64,000 bases of DNA from Vibrio tritonius (GTDB lineage Bacteria; Pseudomonadota; Gammaproteobacteria; Enterobacterales; Vibrionaceae), in NCBI RefSeq assembly GCF_001547935.1, contig NZ_AP014635.1, positions 2,852,001 to 2,916,000 on the forward strand, in the 5' to 3' direction. The translations under genes were made by a program, and so were the position numbers. Positions 38,430 through 47,978 of the stretch are shown here, in pieces. The notes under the pieces are model-generated. The model ran no database searches and was not told where the DNA came from. It saw only the letters and a program-made list of their open reading frames with translations. Position 1 is the first letter of the stretch. Each line of letters opens with the position of its first letter.

Positions 38430-39917
38430 TTATGCGTCTTCACCAAACCAGCAGATGTTACGGGCAGCCATAATTAACTCTCCGGCACGCTCTTCGGTTA
38501 GACCTTCAATGCCTTCTAAATCGTCTATGCCTTGGTCAGCTAAGTCTTCTAGAGTTACTACACCTTTGGCAGCCAATTTAAAGGCTAACTCGCGCTCTAG
38601 ACCTGCAAGACTCAATAGATCTTCAGCAGGCTCTGCGCCATCATGTGATTCTTCTTGTGCTAGAGCAATAGTAGTCAATGCTTGTTTTGCACGATTACGT
38701 AGCTCTTCAACGAGATCTTCATCTAGACCTTCAATTTCTAGAAGTTCGTTTACAGGAACGTACGCGACTTCTTCTAGAGTTGAGAAACCTTCTTCCACTA
38801 ACATTTCAGCGAAATCTTGTTCAATATCTAGATATTTCATGAAGTTTTCAATCGCAGCCATCGATTCTTCTTGATGTTTTTTCTGCAAATCAGCCACTGT
38901 CATGACATTCAGTTCCCAACCGGTTAGTTGAGAAGCTAGACGAACGTTTTGACCATTACGGCCAATCGCCTGTGCTAAGTTATCCGCTTCAACAGCGATA
39001 TCCATTGAGTGCGCGTCTTCATCAACAATGATAGAAGCGACATCAGCAGGAGCCATTGCATTGATAACAAATTGTGCTGGGTTATCGTCCCAAAGTACGA
39101 TATCAATACGTTCGCCACCTAGTTCACCCGATACGGCTTGAACACGAGCGCCACGCATACCAACACACGCACCAACAGGATCGATACGTTTGTCGTTCGT
39201 TTTCACAGCAATCTTAGCGCGAGAACCTGGATCACGAGCGGCACCTTTCAATTCAATTAGCTCTTCGCCAATTTCAGGCACTTCAACTCGGAATAGCTCT
39301 GCCAACATTTCAGGCTTAGAACGAGTGATGAATAATTGGAAACCACGAGCTTCTGGTCTTACTGCGTAAAGCAGACCACGAACACGGTCTCCTGGGCGGA
39401 AGTTTTCGCGAGGAAGTTGGTCTTCACGTAGAATGACCGCTTCAGCGTTGCTGCCAAGATCCAAAATAATGGTTTCACGGCTTACTTTCTTAACTACGCC
39501 AGTAACCAATTCACCTTCATTATCGATGAATTGTTCAACAATTTGTGCACGTTCAGCTTCACGTACTTTTTGTACGATTACTTGCTTAGCAGTTTGAGTC
39601 GTAATACGGTCAAACGTTACAGATTCGATTTGATCTTCAACGTAATCACCTAACTCCACTGAATCGTCGTCATATTGAGCTGCTTCAAGAGAGATCTCTT
39701 TTGTTGGGTTCTCTACATTCTCAACCACTAACCAGCGGCGGAAAGTTTCAAACTCACCAGTTTTGCGGTCGATAGCAACACGTACGTCAATTTCGATTTC
39801 GTACTTCTTCTTTGTTGATGTTGACAACGCGATTTCTAGCGCTTCAAAAATACGCTCACGAGGAACTGCTTTCTCGTTAGAAACCGCCTCAACAACCGCT
39901 AAAATTTCTTTACTCAT
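38430..39917 (-). CDS. nusA: Transcription termination/antitermination factor NusA
   Basis: 495 aa, the same length as in E. coli. An N-terminal polymerase-binding domain is followed by S1, two KH domains (including [24 protein letters not shown]) and two acidic C-terminal repeats ([27 protein letters not shown] and [27 protein letters not shown]). AGAGG precedes the ATG. It lies 18 bases after rimP and 23 before infB. It acts on the terminators in this window. Confidence 0.97.
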   Translation of the reverse strand: MSKEILAVVEAVSNEKAVPRERIFEALEIALSTSTKKKYEIEIDVRVAIDRKTGEFETFRRWLVVENVENPTKEISLEAAQYDDDSVELGDYVEDQIESVTFDRITTQTAKQVIVQKVREAERAQIVEQFIDNEGELVTGVVKKVSRETIILDLGSNAEAVILREDQLPRENFRPGDRVRGLLYAVRPEARGFQLFITRSKPEMLAELFRVEVPEIGEELIELKGAARDPGSRAKIAVKTNDKRIDPVGACVGMRGARVQAVSGELGGERIDIVLWDDNPAQFVINAMAPADVASIIVDEDAHSMDIAVEADNLAQAIGRNGQNVRLASQLTGWELNVMTVADLQKKHQEESMAAIENFMKYLDIEQDFAEMLVEEGFSTLEEVAYVPVNELLEIEGLDEDLVEELRNRAKQALTTIALAQEESHDGAEPAEDLLSLAGLERELAFKLAAKGVVTLEDLADQGIDDLEGIEGLTEERAGELIMAARNICWFGEDA

Positions 39918-39935
39918 TTTTATAGCCTCTAAGAC

Positions 39936-40391
39936 TTAAAATTTAGGGATCAGGTTCGCTTTTGCAATATTGCTTAACGCAAAATGTTCTAGTTGCCCAT
40001 CAACAGTAAGCGCAACGGTTTCTCCATCAACAGAGTCAATGACGCCTTTCCATTTACGACGGTTACCAACAGCCATTTTAAGAACAACGCTCACCTCATG
40101 ACCAATAAATTGTTCATAGTGTGCTGCTTTAAATAGCGGCCTTTCTAGACCAGGAGATGACACTTCTAGGCTGTAAGCCACAGAAATAGGATCTTCTACA
40201 TCCAGAACAGCGCTGACTTGATGACTCACTTCCGCACAGTCATCCACTGTGATGCCATTTGCATGGTCAATAAAAATACGTAATGTCGAATGCTGTCCTG
40301 CACGAACAAATTCCAAACCCACTAACTCGTATCCTGAAGCCTCGACTGGAGCTTCAAGCAATTCAGTAAGTTGTCTCTCTAAACCAGTCAT
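39936..40391 (-). CDS. rimP: Ribosome maturation factor RimP
   Basis: 151 aa from the ATG at 40391, with GGAG 8 nt upstream; E. coli RimP is 150 aa and starts in the same place. It helps 30S assembly. The N-terminal [27 protein letters not shown] and [13 protein letters not shown] are the family signatures. First protein gene of the operon that follows tRNA-fMet. Confidence 0.95.
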   Translation of the reverse strand: MTGLERQLTELLEAPVEASGYELVGLEFVRAGQHSTLRIFIDHANGITVDDCAEVSHQVSAVLDVEDPISVAYSLEVSSPGLERPLFKAAHYEQFIGHEVSVVLKMAVGNRRKWKGVIDSVDGETVALTVDGQLEHFALSNIAKANLIPKF

Positions 40392-40483
40392 TTCAACCAC
40401 TCCAGAAACAAAAAAAGGGCCTAGAGCCCAATTTAAATTCCAAGCAAGTATCTGAATCTTTTCAGTTAAAAAATTCAGATAAT

Positions 40484-40511
40484 AAAAAACCCCGATAAGC
40501 CGGGGTTTTTT
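40484..40511 (-). terminator. Terminator between tRNA-fMet and rimP
   Basis: AAAAAACCCCG / CGGGGTTTTTT with a 6-nt loop. It lies inside what in E. coli is the metY-rimP-nusA-infB operon, so it probably allows partial read-through or separates tRNA from mRNA. It might be an attenuator where NusA acts on its own operon. Confidence 0.85.
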
Positions 40512-40595
40512 GATGCTGGACCCTGATAAATTGAGAATTACTTCTCAATTGCAGTGAGGTTAGCACTGCCAAACTTGCATCTTAATCTAGAAGAT

Positions 40596-40672
<77 letters not shown>

Positions 40673-40726
40673 TCCGACTGGTTATGCATTATACGCATAA
40701 CTCTGTGTTTTACAAGTTTGTAAACA

Positions 40727-40809
40727 TGGTGCCGAGAGGGGGACTCGAACCCCCACACCGAAGCGCTAGCACCTCATGCTAGTGTGTCTACCAATTTCAC
40801 CATCTCGGC
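40727..40809 (-). tRNA. tRNA-Leu (GAG)
   Basis: 83 nt with an encoded CCA. The acceptor GCCGAGA pairs with TCTCGGC, the anticodon loop reads ATGAGGT (anticodon GAG) and a class II variable arm is present (CGCTTCGGTG). It lies between secG and tRNA-fMet, as leuU does in E. coli. Confidence 0.95.
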
Positions 40810-40839
40810 TAAAACCTTGACTTATCTATAATAGATAAG

Positions 40840-41199
40840 TTATTGAGGAATTTCGTCGCTGCTTGATTTCTCAGCGGGAACTTCACTCGCAGCCGGAGCT
40901 GCATTATCACTAGCTTGCTGTTCTAATGTTGTTTGACCTTGTGTTGGGTCAACCCACTTAGATTCAGTTTTGTTTGTAGATAGATTACCTAACACTAAGC
41001 TAGTAACTAAGAAAATAATCGCAAAAATTGCTGTCATTCGGGTAAGGAAGTTACCTGAGCCACCAGAACCAAACACTGTGTTTGAAGCTCCAGCACCGAA
41101 CGAGGCTCCCATATCTGCGCCTTTACCTTGCTGTATCAACACTAGGCCAATGATACCAACCGCTGCCAACAGGTAAATCACAAGTAGAGCTGTAAACAT
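40840..41199 (-). CDS. secG: Preprotein translocase subunit SecG
   Basis: 119 aa from the ATG at 41199 (AGGTGG 5 nt upstream). Two membrane helices frame the cytoplasmic loop with QQGKGADMGASFGAGAS, the most conserved part of SecG. It works with SecYE and SecA in protein export. The Ala/Ser-rich C-terminal tail ends in DEIPQ. Gene order glmM-secG-tRNA-Leu is conserved with E. coli. Confidence 0.95.
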   Translation of the reverse strand: MFTALLVIYLLAAVGIIGLVLIQQGKGADMGASFGAGASNTVFGSGGSGNFLTRMTAIFAIIFLVTSLVLGNLSTNKTESKWVDPTQGQTTLEQQASDNAAPAASEVPAEKSSSDEIPQ

Positions 41200-41443
41200 A
41201 ACATCCACCTATGTTCCAAATTGTTGAGCCAGCGCCGTTCTAATCATCCGACTTGAACAAGGCTAGCGACCTCCCTTCAGAAGGCGGAGCTAATACTAAC
41301 TAAAGCCATTCCAACTGACAAGGAGAATTTTACAAAAAAACATGCGCCGATAACCAAACGGTTAAAAAAAACGCAAAAAAGACATTAAACCAGCTAATCA
41401 CTGGATTCATAACAACAATTTATTATTACAATCCCAGTTACAG

Positions 41444-41493
41444 CAAGCACTAAGCGTCATTTATACCAGAGTATGTGCTGCGCTTAGTGCTTG
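41444..41493 (-). repeat. Long inverted repeat after glmM
   Basis: CAAGCACTAAGCG (41444-41456) and CGCTTAGTGCTTG (41481-41493) are perfect 13-base complements. The 24-base loop holds a further small pair (ATAC/GTAT). It begins 5 bases after the glmM stop. No T run follows on the minus strand, so it is not a normal terminator; it may protect or process the glmM 3' end. Confidence 0.7.
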
Positions 41494-41497
41494 TGAA

Positions 41498-42838
41498 TTA
41501 GCAACTTTCTTTCACTACACTTGCAATAGCTAGTGCTGAGTTTTGTACTAGTTCAGCATCTTCGCCTTCAACCATTACTCGGATTAGCGGCTCAGTACCG
41601 GACTTACGCAGTAAAACACGACCTTTATCCCCAAGTTCACTTTCTACTTTAGCTACTGCGGCAAGGACATCCTGAGATTCTAACGGATTGCTATCACCAC
41701 TGAATCGGACATTTTCCAGTACTTGAGGGTACAGTTTCATACCTTCAGAGAGTTCATCTAATGGCATATCACTATCGACGATCGCAGTCAGAACACGTAA
41801 AGCGGAAACTATCGCATCACCCGTTGTCACACTGTCCAACAAGATAATATGGCCTGAGTTTTCAGCACCGATATTCCAACCTTTTTCAAGCAGCTTTTCC
41901 ATGACATAACGGTCACCAACGGCTGCGCGAACAAAAGGAATACCGAGTTGTTTTAGGCCATTTTCCATCCCCAGATTCGTCATCAATGTCCCGACAACAC
42001 CACCTTTTAATGTGCCACGACGTAGTGCATCACGCGCAATAATGTAAGCCAGTTGGTCACCATCGACTTTATTGCCCTTAGCGTCCACCATGATAAGACG
42101 GTCGCCATCGCCATCAAACGCTAAACCTAAATCCGCACTTTCTGCAAGTACGCGCTCTTGTAGCGCACGAACATCGGTAGCTCCGACTTCGTGGTTAATG
42201 TTCACGCCATTAGGCTCAACCCCCATCGCAATCACTTCGGCACCCAACTCTTTAAATACGTTAGGCGCAATATGGTAAGTCGCACCATGAGCACAATCGA
42301 CAACCAGTTTTAAACCATTCAAACTTAAACGGTGCGGGAATGTACTCTTACAAAATTCAATGTAGCGACCAGCGGCATCAACTAAACGAGAGGCTTTTCC
42401 GAGCTGGGAAGACTCAACGCATTCAATCGGTTTGTCGAGCTCTGCTTCAATAGCTAATTCAACATTATCTGGCAATTTAGTTCCTTCAGATGAGAAGAAC
42501 TTAATGCCGTTATCGTAATATGGGTTATGAGAAGCTGAGATAACAATCCCCGCTTCAGCACGCAAGGTTTGCGTCAAATAAGCGATCGCAGGTGTTGGCA
42601 TAGGTCCGGTAAAAATGGCTTTTAATCCCGCCGCCGCTAAACCCGCTTCCAGCGCGGATTCCAACATATAACCAGAGATTCGAGTGTCTTTACCGATGAT
42701 GACTTTTTTTGTGCCCTGTTTCGCCAAAACTCGACCAGCAGCCCAACCTAGCTTAAGAACAAAATCAGGAGTAATAGGATATTCACCTACTTTACCGCGT
42801 ACACCATCTGTACCGAAATAACGTCTTTCTTGAGACAT
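41498..42838 (-). CDS. glmM: Phosphoglucosamine mutase
   Basis: 446 aa. Converts glucosamine-6-P to glucosamine-1-P for peptidoglycan and LPS. The phosphoserine S103 is in [17 protein letters not shown] and the metal loop is DGDGDR in [13 protein letters not shown]. The C-terminal phosphate-binding loop is [15 protein letters not shown]. It follows folP by 18 bases, the conserved ftsH-folP-glmM order. Products feed dacB's and the M23 enzyme's substrate, peptidoglycan. Confidence 0.97.
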   Translation of the reverse strand: MSQERRYFGTDGVRGKVGEYPITPDFVLKLGWAAGRVLAKQGTKKVIIGKDTRISGYMLESALEAGLAAAGLKAIFTGPMPTPAIAYLTQTLRAEAGIVISASHNPYYDNGIKFFSSEGTKLPDNVELAIEAELDKPIECVESSQLGKASRLVDAAGRYIEFCKSTFPHRLSLNGLKLVVDCAHGATYHIAPNVFKELGAEVIAMGVEPNGVNINHEVGATDVRALQERVLAESADLGLAFDGDGDRLIMVDAKGNKVDGDQLAYIIARDALRRGTLKGGVVGTLMTNLGMENGLKQLGIPFVRAAVGDRYVMEKLLEKGWNIGAENSGHIILLDSVTTGDAIVSALRVLTAIVDSDMPLDELSEGMKLYPQVLENVRFSGDSNPLESQDVLAAVAKVESELGDKGRVLLRKSGTEPLIRVMVEGEDAELVQNSALAIASVVKESC

Positions 42839-42856
42839 ATCTAGCCTTTAACCTCG

Positions 42857-43690
42857 TTATAAATTACTTCGTGTCATGTGAACGATTTTCATCGCTTCTA
42901 TTGTTTCTTGATAATCATGGACTCGAATAATTTGAGCCCCTTTACTGGCAGCGATCGTTGCGCATGCTACGCTGGCCACCATACATTCTGCTGGCTTTTT
43001 ATCGAGTAATTTAAACAACATCGATTTACGTGACATCCCGGCTAGGATAGGTAATCCATATTGGTGAAATGACTCCAAGTTAGCCAATAGTTTGTAGTTA
43101 TCCTCGACCGACTTACCAAAGCCAAAACCAGGATCAACAATAATATTGTCCCGCAGGATACCAGCCTTTTCACAAGCGGCAATACGATCAGTCAAAAACT
43201 GATGAACTTCCGCAATAAGATCATCGTACTGAGGGTTAACCTGCATTGTTTTCGGTTGACCTTTCATATGCATGATACAAACAGGGACATTAGCTTGAGC
43301 GACCACCTCGAGAGCCCCCGGTTCAGTTAATGAACGAATATCATTAATGAGATCAGCGCCAGCTTCAATTGCTTGCTTCATTACTTCTGCTTTACTGGTA
43401 TCGATAGAGATCCACACCTCTTGATTATGTTTACGAATCTCTTTCACGATAGGTACAACACGGCGCAACTCTTCTTCTAGAGTCACTTCTGGAGCCCCCG
43501 GTCGAGTTGATTCCCCACCAATATCAATAATAGTGACACCGACTTCGATCATGTCTAAAGCACGCTTCAACGCAAGGTCTAATTCAGTAAAACTACCACC
43601 ATCGGAAAATGAGTCGGGCGTGGTATTCAAGATCCCCATTACATGAGGACGATTAAGTTCTAAAGTTTTCAGTGGCGTATGGATATTCAT
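42857..43690 (-). CDS. folP: Dihydropteroate synthase
   Basis: 277 aa from the ATG at 43690 (MNIHTPLKTLELNRPHVMG). A longer frame would start inside the ftsH terminator, so this start is preferred. It makes dihydropteroate from pABA and is the target of sulfonamides. Signatures are MGILNTTPDSFSDGG and IDIGGESTRPGAP. Followed closely by glmM. There is no strong Shine-Dalgarno before the ATG. Confidence 0.95.
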   Translation of the reverse strand: MNIHTPLKTLELNRPHVMGILNTTPDSFSDGGSFTELDLALKRALDMIEVGVTIIDIGGESTRPGAPEVTLEEELRRVVPIVKEIRKHNQEVWISIDTSKAEVMKQAIEAGADLINDIRSLTEPGALEVVAQANVPVCIMHMKGQPKTMQVNPQYDDLIAEVHQFLTDRIAACEKAGILRDNIIVDPGFGFGKSVEDNYKLLANLESFHQYGLPILAGMSRKSMLFKLLDKKPAECMVASVACATIAASKGAQIIRVHDYQETIEAMKIVHMTRSNL

Positions 43691-43721
43691 AGTGTGTAGA
43701 AAATATTCCCTATATATAGAA

Positions 43722-43744
43722 AAACCCCGACATAATCGGGGTTT
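43722..43744 (-). terminator. ftsH terminator
   Basis: AAACCCCGA / TCGGGGTTT with a CATAA loop, 21 bases after the ftsH stop, followed on the minus strand by TTCTATATA. It lies between ftsH and folP. Confidence 0.82.
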
Positions 43745-43765
43745 CAATCTTACTATTCAAATCAC

Positions 43766-45742
43766 TTACTCTGCGTTTGAATCTTTTTTATCAGTGTCAC
43801 TTTCAGCCGACTCTTGAGGTTTGCTTTCCTCCGGAGTTTTTTCTGGTTGAGGAGCTTCTGCTTTTGGTGCTTCTGAAGTCGATTCAGATTCATTTTTCGC
43901 TGAAGCATTAGCAACATGGTCAGCCCAACCCGCAGGCTCTCGAATCACTTCTTTACGCGCCATTAAGTCATCAATCTGACCTGCATCAATGGTTTCGTAT
44001 TTCATCAGCGCATCTTTCATTGCGTGCATAATATCCATGTTTTCGACTAGGATACGGCGAGCACGCTCGTAGTTGCGATCGATAAGTTTACGAACTTCAT
44101 CATCAATAAGCTTGGCGGTGTCATCTGACATATGTTTGGTTTGCGTTACGCTACGACCTAGGAATACTTCACCTTCGTCTTCAGCATATAGCATTGGACC
44201 TAACTTATCTGAGAAACCCCACTGGGTCACCATCTTACGAGCAATATCTGTCGCACGTTCGATGTCGTTCGATGCCCCTGTTGATACTTTGTCTACGCCG
44301 TAGATCAACTCTTCAGCAAGACGACCACCATACAGACTCGAAATCATCGATTCTAGGTTTTGCTTGGACATGCTAATACGATCTTGTTCAGGTAAGTACA
44401 TCGTCACACCCAACGCGCGACCACGTGGAATGATAGAAACTTTATACACTGGATCGTGTTCTGGTACTAAGCGACCAACAATCGCGTGACCAGCTTCGTG
44501 ATAGGCAGTAGACGCCTTGGTTTCTTCTGACATCACCATTGAGCGGCGTTCAGCACCCATCATGATTTTGTCTTTTGCTAGCTCAAACTCAACCATAGAG
44601 ACGTTACGCTTGTTGCCACGAGCAGCAAACAGTGCAGCTTCGTTAACCAAGTTAGCTAAGTCAGCACCGGAGAAGCCTGGTGTACCACGAGCAATTAGTG
44701 ATGGTTCAACATCACCGGCTAGCGGCACTTTACGCATGTGAACTTTAAGAATCTGCTCACGACCACGAACATCTGGAAGACCAACGACAACTTGACGGTC
44801 AAAACGACCAGGACGAAGCAGTGCAGGGTCCAATACGTCTGGACGGTTGGTTGCCGCGATAACGATAATACCTTCGTTACCTTCAAAACCATCCATCTCA
44901 ACCAGCATTTGGTTTAGCGTTTGTTCACGTTCATCGTGACCGCCGCCTACACCAGCACCACGTTGACGACCAACTGCATCGATTTCATCGATGAAGATGA
45001 TACATGGAGAAGCTTTTTTAGCTTGTTCGAACATGTCACGTACACGAGAGGCACCAACACCAACGAACATTTCTACGAAATCTGAACCTGAGATAGTAAA
45101 GAATGGTACTTTCGCTTCACCAGCAATCGCTTTAGCAAGCAATGTTTTACCAGTACCAGGAGGACCTACCATCAGAACACCCGTTGGAATTTTACCACCG
45201 AGTTTTTGGAAACGACTTGGATCACGTAAGTAATCAACCAGTTCCTTCACGTCTTCTTTTGCTTCATCACAACCTGCAACATCCGCAAAAGTGGTTTTGA
45301 TCTGTTCCTCACTCATCATGCGGGCCTTGCTTTTGCCAAAGGACATCGCCCCTTTACCGCCACCGCCTTGCATTTGACGCATGAAGAAAATCCAAACACC
45401 AATCAACAGAATCATCGGGAACCATGAGATGAAGATAGTGCCAAGCAAGCTTTGCTCTTCAGGTGGTGTACCTTGAACTTTTACGTTTTGGTTGATCAAG
45501 TCATCCAAAAGCTTCTGGTCGTAGACCGGCATATAGGTAACGTAACGTGTACTGCCGCCGCGACGAGTAAAAGTAATCTCACTGTTATTGAACTGAGCTT
45601 CTTGTATTTGGCCTTGGCCAACTTCCTGTACAAACGTGGTGTAATCAATCGTTCTTCCGTTATTGTCACCAGGGCCGAAGCTCTGGAACACCGACATTAA
45701 AACGACCGCAATTACTAACCAAAGAATTAAATTTTTTGCCAT
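43766..45742 (-). CDS. ftsH: ATP-dependent zinc metalloprotease FtsH
   Basis: 658 aa from the ATG at 45742 ([18 protein letters not shown]), the E. coli start; a TTG three codons before is less likely. Two membrane helices (about 5-22 and 101-122) surround a periplasmic part. The AAA+ domain has GPPGTGKT at about 193-200 and the zinc site is HEAGH. The C-terminus is a long acidic/proline-rich tail ([19 protein letters not shown]). FtsH degrades LpxC, sigma-32 and unassembled membrane proteins such as SecY. It lies 107 bases after rlmE. Confidence 0.97.
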   Translation of the reverse strand: MAKNLILWLVIAVVLMSVFQSFGPGDNNGRTIDYTTFVQEVGQGQIQEAQFNNSEITFTRRGGSTRYVTYMPVYDQKLLDDLINQNVKVQGTPPEEQSLLGTIFISWFPMILLIGVWIFFMRQMQGGGGKGAMSFGKSKARMMSEEQIKTTFADVAGCDEAKEDVKELVDYLRDPSRFQKLGGKIPTGVLMVGPPGTGKTLLAKAIAGEAKVPFFTISGSDFVEMFVGVGASRVRDMFEQAKKASPCIIFIDEIDAVGRQRGAGVGGGHDEREQTLNQMLVEMDGFEGNEGIIVIAATNRPDVLDPALLRPGRFDRQVVVGLPDVRGREQILKVHMRKVPLAGDVEPSLIARGTPGFSGADLANLVNEAALFAARGNKRNVSMVEFELAKDKIMMGAERRSMVMSEETKASTAYHEAGHAIVGRLVPEHDPVYKVSIIPRGRALGVTMYLPEQDRISMSKQNLESMISSLYGGRLAEELIYGVDKVSTGASNDIERATDIARKMVTQWGFSDKLGPMLYAEDEGEVFLGRSVTQTKHMSDDTAKLIDDEVRKLIDRNYERARRILVENMDIMHAMKDALMKYETIDAGQIDDLMARKEVIREPAGWADHVANASAKNESESTSEAPKAEAPQPEKTPEESKPQESAESDTDKKDSNAE

Positions 45743-45849
45743 GTCACTCAAGGTGTCAGCCTCGCGATAACTAGTTGTAATTAAAGGTAGGGTACTACAG
45801 TTTTCAGACCGTAGCTATAGTGTTAATTTTCATCGATGCCATTTAATGG

Positions 45850-46479
45850 TTACCCTTTGTAACCAGTGGCAACAATGTACACTTCTCGAGAACGAGCCCT
45901 CGAAGAGTCGGGCTTGCGGATTTTTACCACTTTAAACATGTCGCGGACATCCTTAACATACTGATCAAAGCCTTCGCCCTGAAAGACCTTAACCACAAAA
46001 CTACCATCGGGAGCGAGAACTTGTCGACACATATCCAACGCTAATTCAACAAGGTACATAGCCCTTGGCTGATCGACCGATAAATTTCCCGCCATATTCG
46101 GTGCCATGTCCGACATAACCACATCGACCATATCTGGCTGAATTCGTGCTAATAGTGCGTCTAAAACGGACTCTTCACGAAAATCACCCTGCAAAAATGC
46201 AACACCAGCAATCGAGTCCATCGGTAAAATGTCACAAGCAATCACTTGACCATCATCACCAACAATACCCGCCGCATACTGAGACCACCCTCCAGGGGCA
46301 GCACCAAGGTCGACGACTGTCATACCTGGTTTGATTAATTTATCTTTCTGCTGAATTTCTTCTATTTTGAAGATAGCACGAGAACGGTAACCTTTCTTCT
46401 TGGCCTCATTTACGTACTTGTCATCAAAATGTTCTTTCAACCAGCGGCCTGAGCTCGCTGAGTGCTTCTGTTTACTCAT
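45850..46479 (-). CDS. rlmE: 23S rRNA U2552 2'-O-methyltransferase RlmE
   Basis: 209 aa (E. coli RlmE/FtsJ 209). A SAM-dependent methyltransferase for the A-loop of 23S rRNA; heat-shock induced in E. coli. Motif I is [16 protein letters not shown] and the K-D-K-E set is visible, with D in [12 protein letters not shown] and K in [12 protein letters not shown]. It heads the rlmE-ftsH unit and is divergent from yhbY. Confidence 0.96.
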   Translation of the reverse strand: MSKQKHSASSGRWLKEHFDDKYVNEAKKKGYRSRAIFKIEEIQQKDKLIKPGMTVVDLGAAPGGWSQYAAGIVGDDGQVIACDILPMDSIAGVAFLQGDFREESVLDALLARIQPDMVDVVMSDMAPNMAGNLSVDQPRAMYLVELALDMCRQVLAPDGSFVVKVFQGEGFDQYVKDVRDMFKVVKIRKPDSSRARSREVYIVATGYKG

Positions 46480-46598
46480 TCAATTCCTAGCTAAAAAGCG
46501 TCTATCAAAGAAAGTATGGTAGAAAATATAGTCTTCGTTGATAGATGGCGTTAAAATGTCGGTTTTCAACCCTAATAGTAAATAAATTTGGTCGCGTA

Positions 46599-46895
46599 AT
46601 GAACCTAAGCAACAAACAAAAGCAGCATTTAAAAGCTCTAGCACATAATCTGAAACCAGTAGTGCTTATGGGCGCTAACGGTTTAACCGAAGCTGTTTTA
46701 GCCGAAATTGAAATCGCGCTTGATTTCCACGAACTCATTAAAGTAAAAGTGGTATCAGAAGATCGCGACACCAAACAGCTTATCGTTGATGCTATTGTAC
46801 GCGAGACTGGAGCTGAAAAAGTCCAAGTCATCGGTAAAGTGCTTGTTTTGTATCGTCAATCAGAACAGCGCAAAATTGAACTACCGCGTAACTAA
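46599..46895 (+). CDS. yhbY: YhbY, CRM-domain ribosome-assembly protein
   Basis: 98 aa (E. coli 97). A single CRM RNA-binding domain linked to pre-50S particles. The start MNLSNKQKQHLKALAH and the GANGLTEAVLAEIE loop match the family. An upstream in-frame start would extend into the rlmE promoter region. It is divergent from rlmE and convergent with greA, as in E. coli. Confidence 0.94.
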   Translation: MNLSNKQKQHLKALAHNLKPVVLMGANGLTEAVLAEIEIALDFHELIKVKVVSEDRDTKQLIVDAIVRETGAEKVQVIGKVLVLYRQSEQRKIELPRN

Positions 46896-46915
46896 GTATT
46901 ATCGAAACGAAAATA

Positions 46916-46942
46916 AAAAAGGTCGCTCAATGCGACCTTTTT
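46916..46942. terminator. Shared terminator of yhbY and greA
   Basis: AAAAAGGTCGC / GCGACCTTTTT around TCAAT, between the convergent genes; T runs on both strands. Confidence 0.9.
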
Positions 46943-46955
46943 CATTTTTTCAGGA

Positions 46956-47429
46956 TTAAATATACTGAACTTGATCGATTTCGAAGACTTTATCACCGCC
47001 AGGAGTGGAGATAACAACCTCGTCACCTTCCATCTTGCCAACCAAGCCGCGAGCGATTGGAGAGCTAATAGAAATGCGACCAGACTTAATGTCTGCTTCA
47101 TTATCGCCAACAATTTGGTATGTTTTTTCGTCATCAGTGTCTACATCAACTACCGTAACTGTAGAACCAAAAATGACCTTACCATTATTTTCCATTTTAG
47201 TGACATCAATCACTTGAGCTACCGACAATTTATACTCGATATCTCGAATTTGCGCTTCACAGATACCTTGTTCTTCTCGAGCAGCATGGTATTCAGCGTT
47301 TTCCTTCAAATCACCGAGTTCACGCGCTTCAGCAATTGCTGCGCTAATCTGCGGGCGAAGTTTTAGAAGTCTCTCAAGTTCTTCACGCAGGATTTTCTCA
47401 CCGCGTACAGTCATTGGAACTTTTTCCAT
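46956..47429 (-). CDS. greA: Transcription elongation factor GreA
   Basis: 157 aa. Helps backtracked RNA polymerase cleave its transcript. An N-terminal coiled coil carries the acidic tip ([18 protein letters not shown]), followed by the C-terminal FKBP-like domain ([20 protein letters not shown]). AGAGG precedes the ATG by 6 bases. The leader contains a terminator-like hairpin at 47470-47499, similar in place to the one that makes GraL RNA in E. coli. Confidence 0.97.
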   Translation of the reverse strand: MEKVPMTVRGEKILREELERLLKLRPQISAAIAEARELGDLKENAEYHAAREEQGICEAQIRDIEYKLSVAQVIDVTKMENNGKVIFGSTVTVVDVDTDDEKTYQIVGDNEADIKSGRISISSPIARGLVGKMEGDEVVISTPGGDKVFEIDQVQYI

Positions 47430-47446
47430 ATCTTACCTCTTTGCCA

Positions 47447-47462
47447 AAGCTAACTTTGGACA
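47447..47462 (-). promoter_or_regulatory. Second small hairpin in the greA leader
   Basis: CCAAAG / CTTTGG with a 4-nt loop, right after the T run of the leader terminator and just before the greA ribosome-binding site. Confidence 0.5.
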
Positions 47463-47499
47463 AAACAAAACTACCTAACCCACCTGTGGGCTAGGTAGT
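47460..47499 (-). terminator. Terminator-like hairpin inside the greA leader
   Basis: On the minus strand the stem ACTACCTA-CCCAC / GTGGG-TAGGTAGT (one mismatch, small loop) is followed by TTTTGTTTTG. It ends about 30 bases upstream of the greA start codon and so lies within the leader. In E. coli the greA leader ends early at such a hairpin and yields the GraL RNAs; here the same design is likely. Confidence 0.7.
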
Positions 47500-47978
47500 G
47501 TTTATGAAACGTATTGGGATTAGTGTAAACAAAGTTTAAAACGAAATCATCCTAAATCCATCTTTCGTTATTAAAAACAGTTCTTAAGTCACTGTCGAGT
47601 AAGCACTTAGACGCCATGTGATCTAGAGCACAAGAAAAATCCTGATAAATTATGAAAATCGAGTGAAAAAATATAAAAAAATAATATTTCACTAGCACTT
47701 ATAAAGCGTGTTAAAAATGAAATAAAACCTTTAAAATCAACATCTTGATATTTTTACTTTTATAATAAAACAGTGTTCATTTTTCGATTTTATATCATTT
47801 TACTAACGAAGCCGGAACTCACATACGAAAATTGATTCACGAATTGCTCAAGTTGAGACGTTAGGCAAAGGCTTAAGGAATCACAAGTGCTCGCCCTAAA
47901 CATCGACATGAGTATTTGTAGGACGAATCTAACGTCTCAATCAACGTTTTTGTGGACAATATATTAGGACTGAACAAG
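47500..47978. promoter_or_regulatory. ompU promoter and long leader
   Basis: The greA promoter lies at the left. For ompU a likely -10 is TATAAT at 47761-47766, with TCAACA (47737-47742) 18 bases before it as a weak -35, giving a leader of about 200 bases. The tract 47640-47760 is rich in TNAAA-like units, which suits ToxR, the known activator of ompU in V. cholerae; this is inference. A 12-base inverted repeat at 47853-47940 lies inside the leader. AGGA is 9 bases before the ATG. Confidence 0.5.
47853..47940 (+). repeat. Inverted repeat in the ompU leader
   Basis: TTGAGACGTTAG (47853-47864) and CTAACGTCTCAA (47929-47940) are perfect 12-base complements with 64 bases between. The repeat would fold in the mRNA just upstream of the ompU start, and TCAACGTTTTTG follows. 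Confidence 0.7.

Noticed and set aside
43691..43747. Longer N-terminus for FolP
   Set aside because: It would begin inside the ftsH terminator hairpin, and the extra residues have no resemblance to dihydropteroate synthases.
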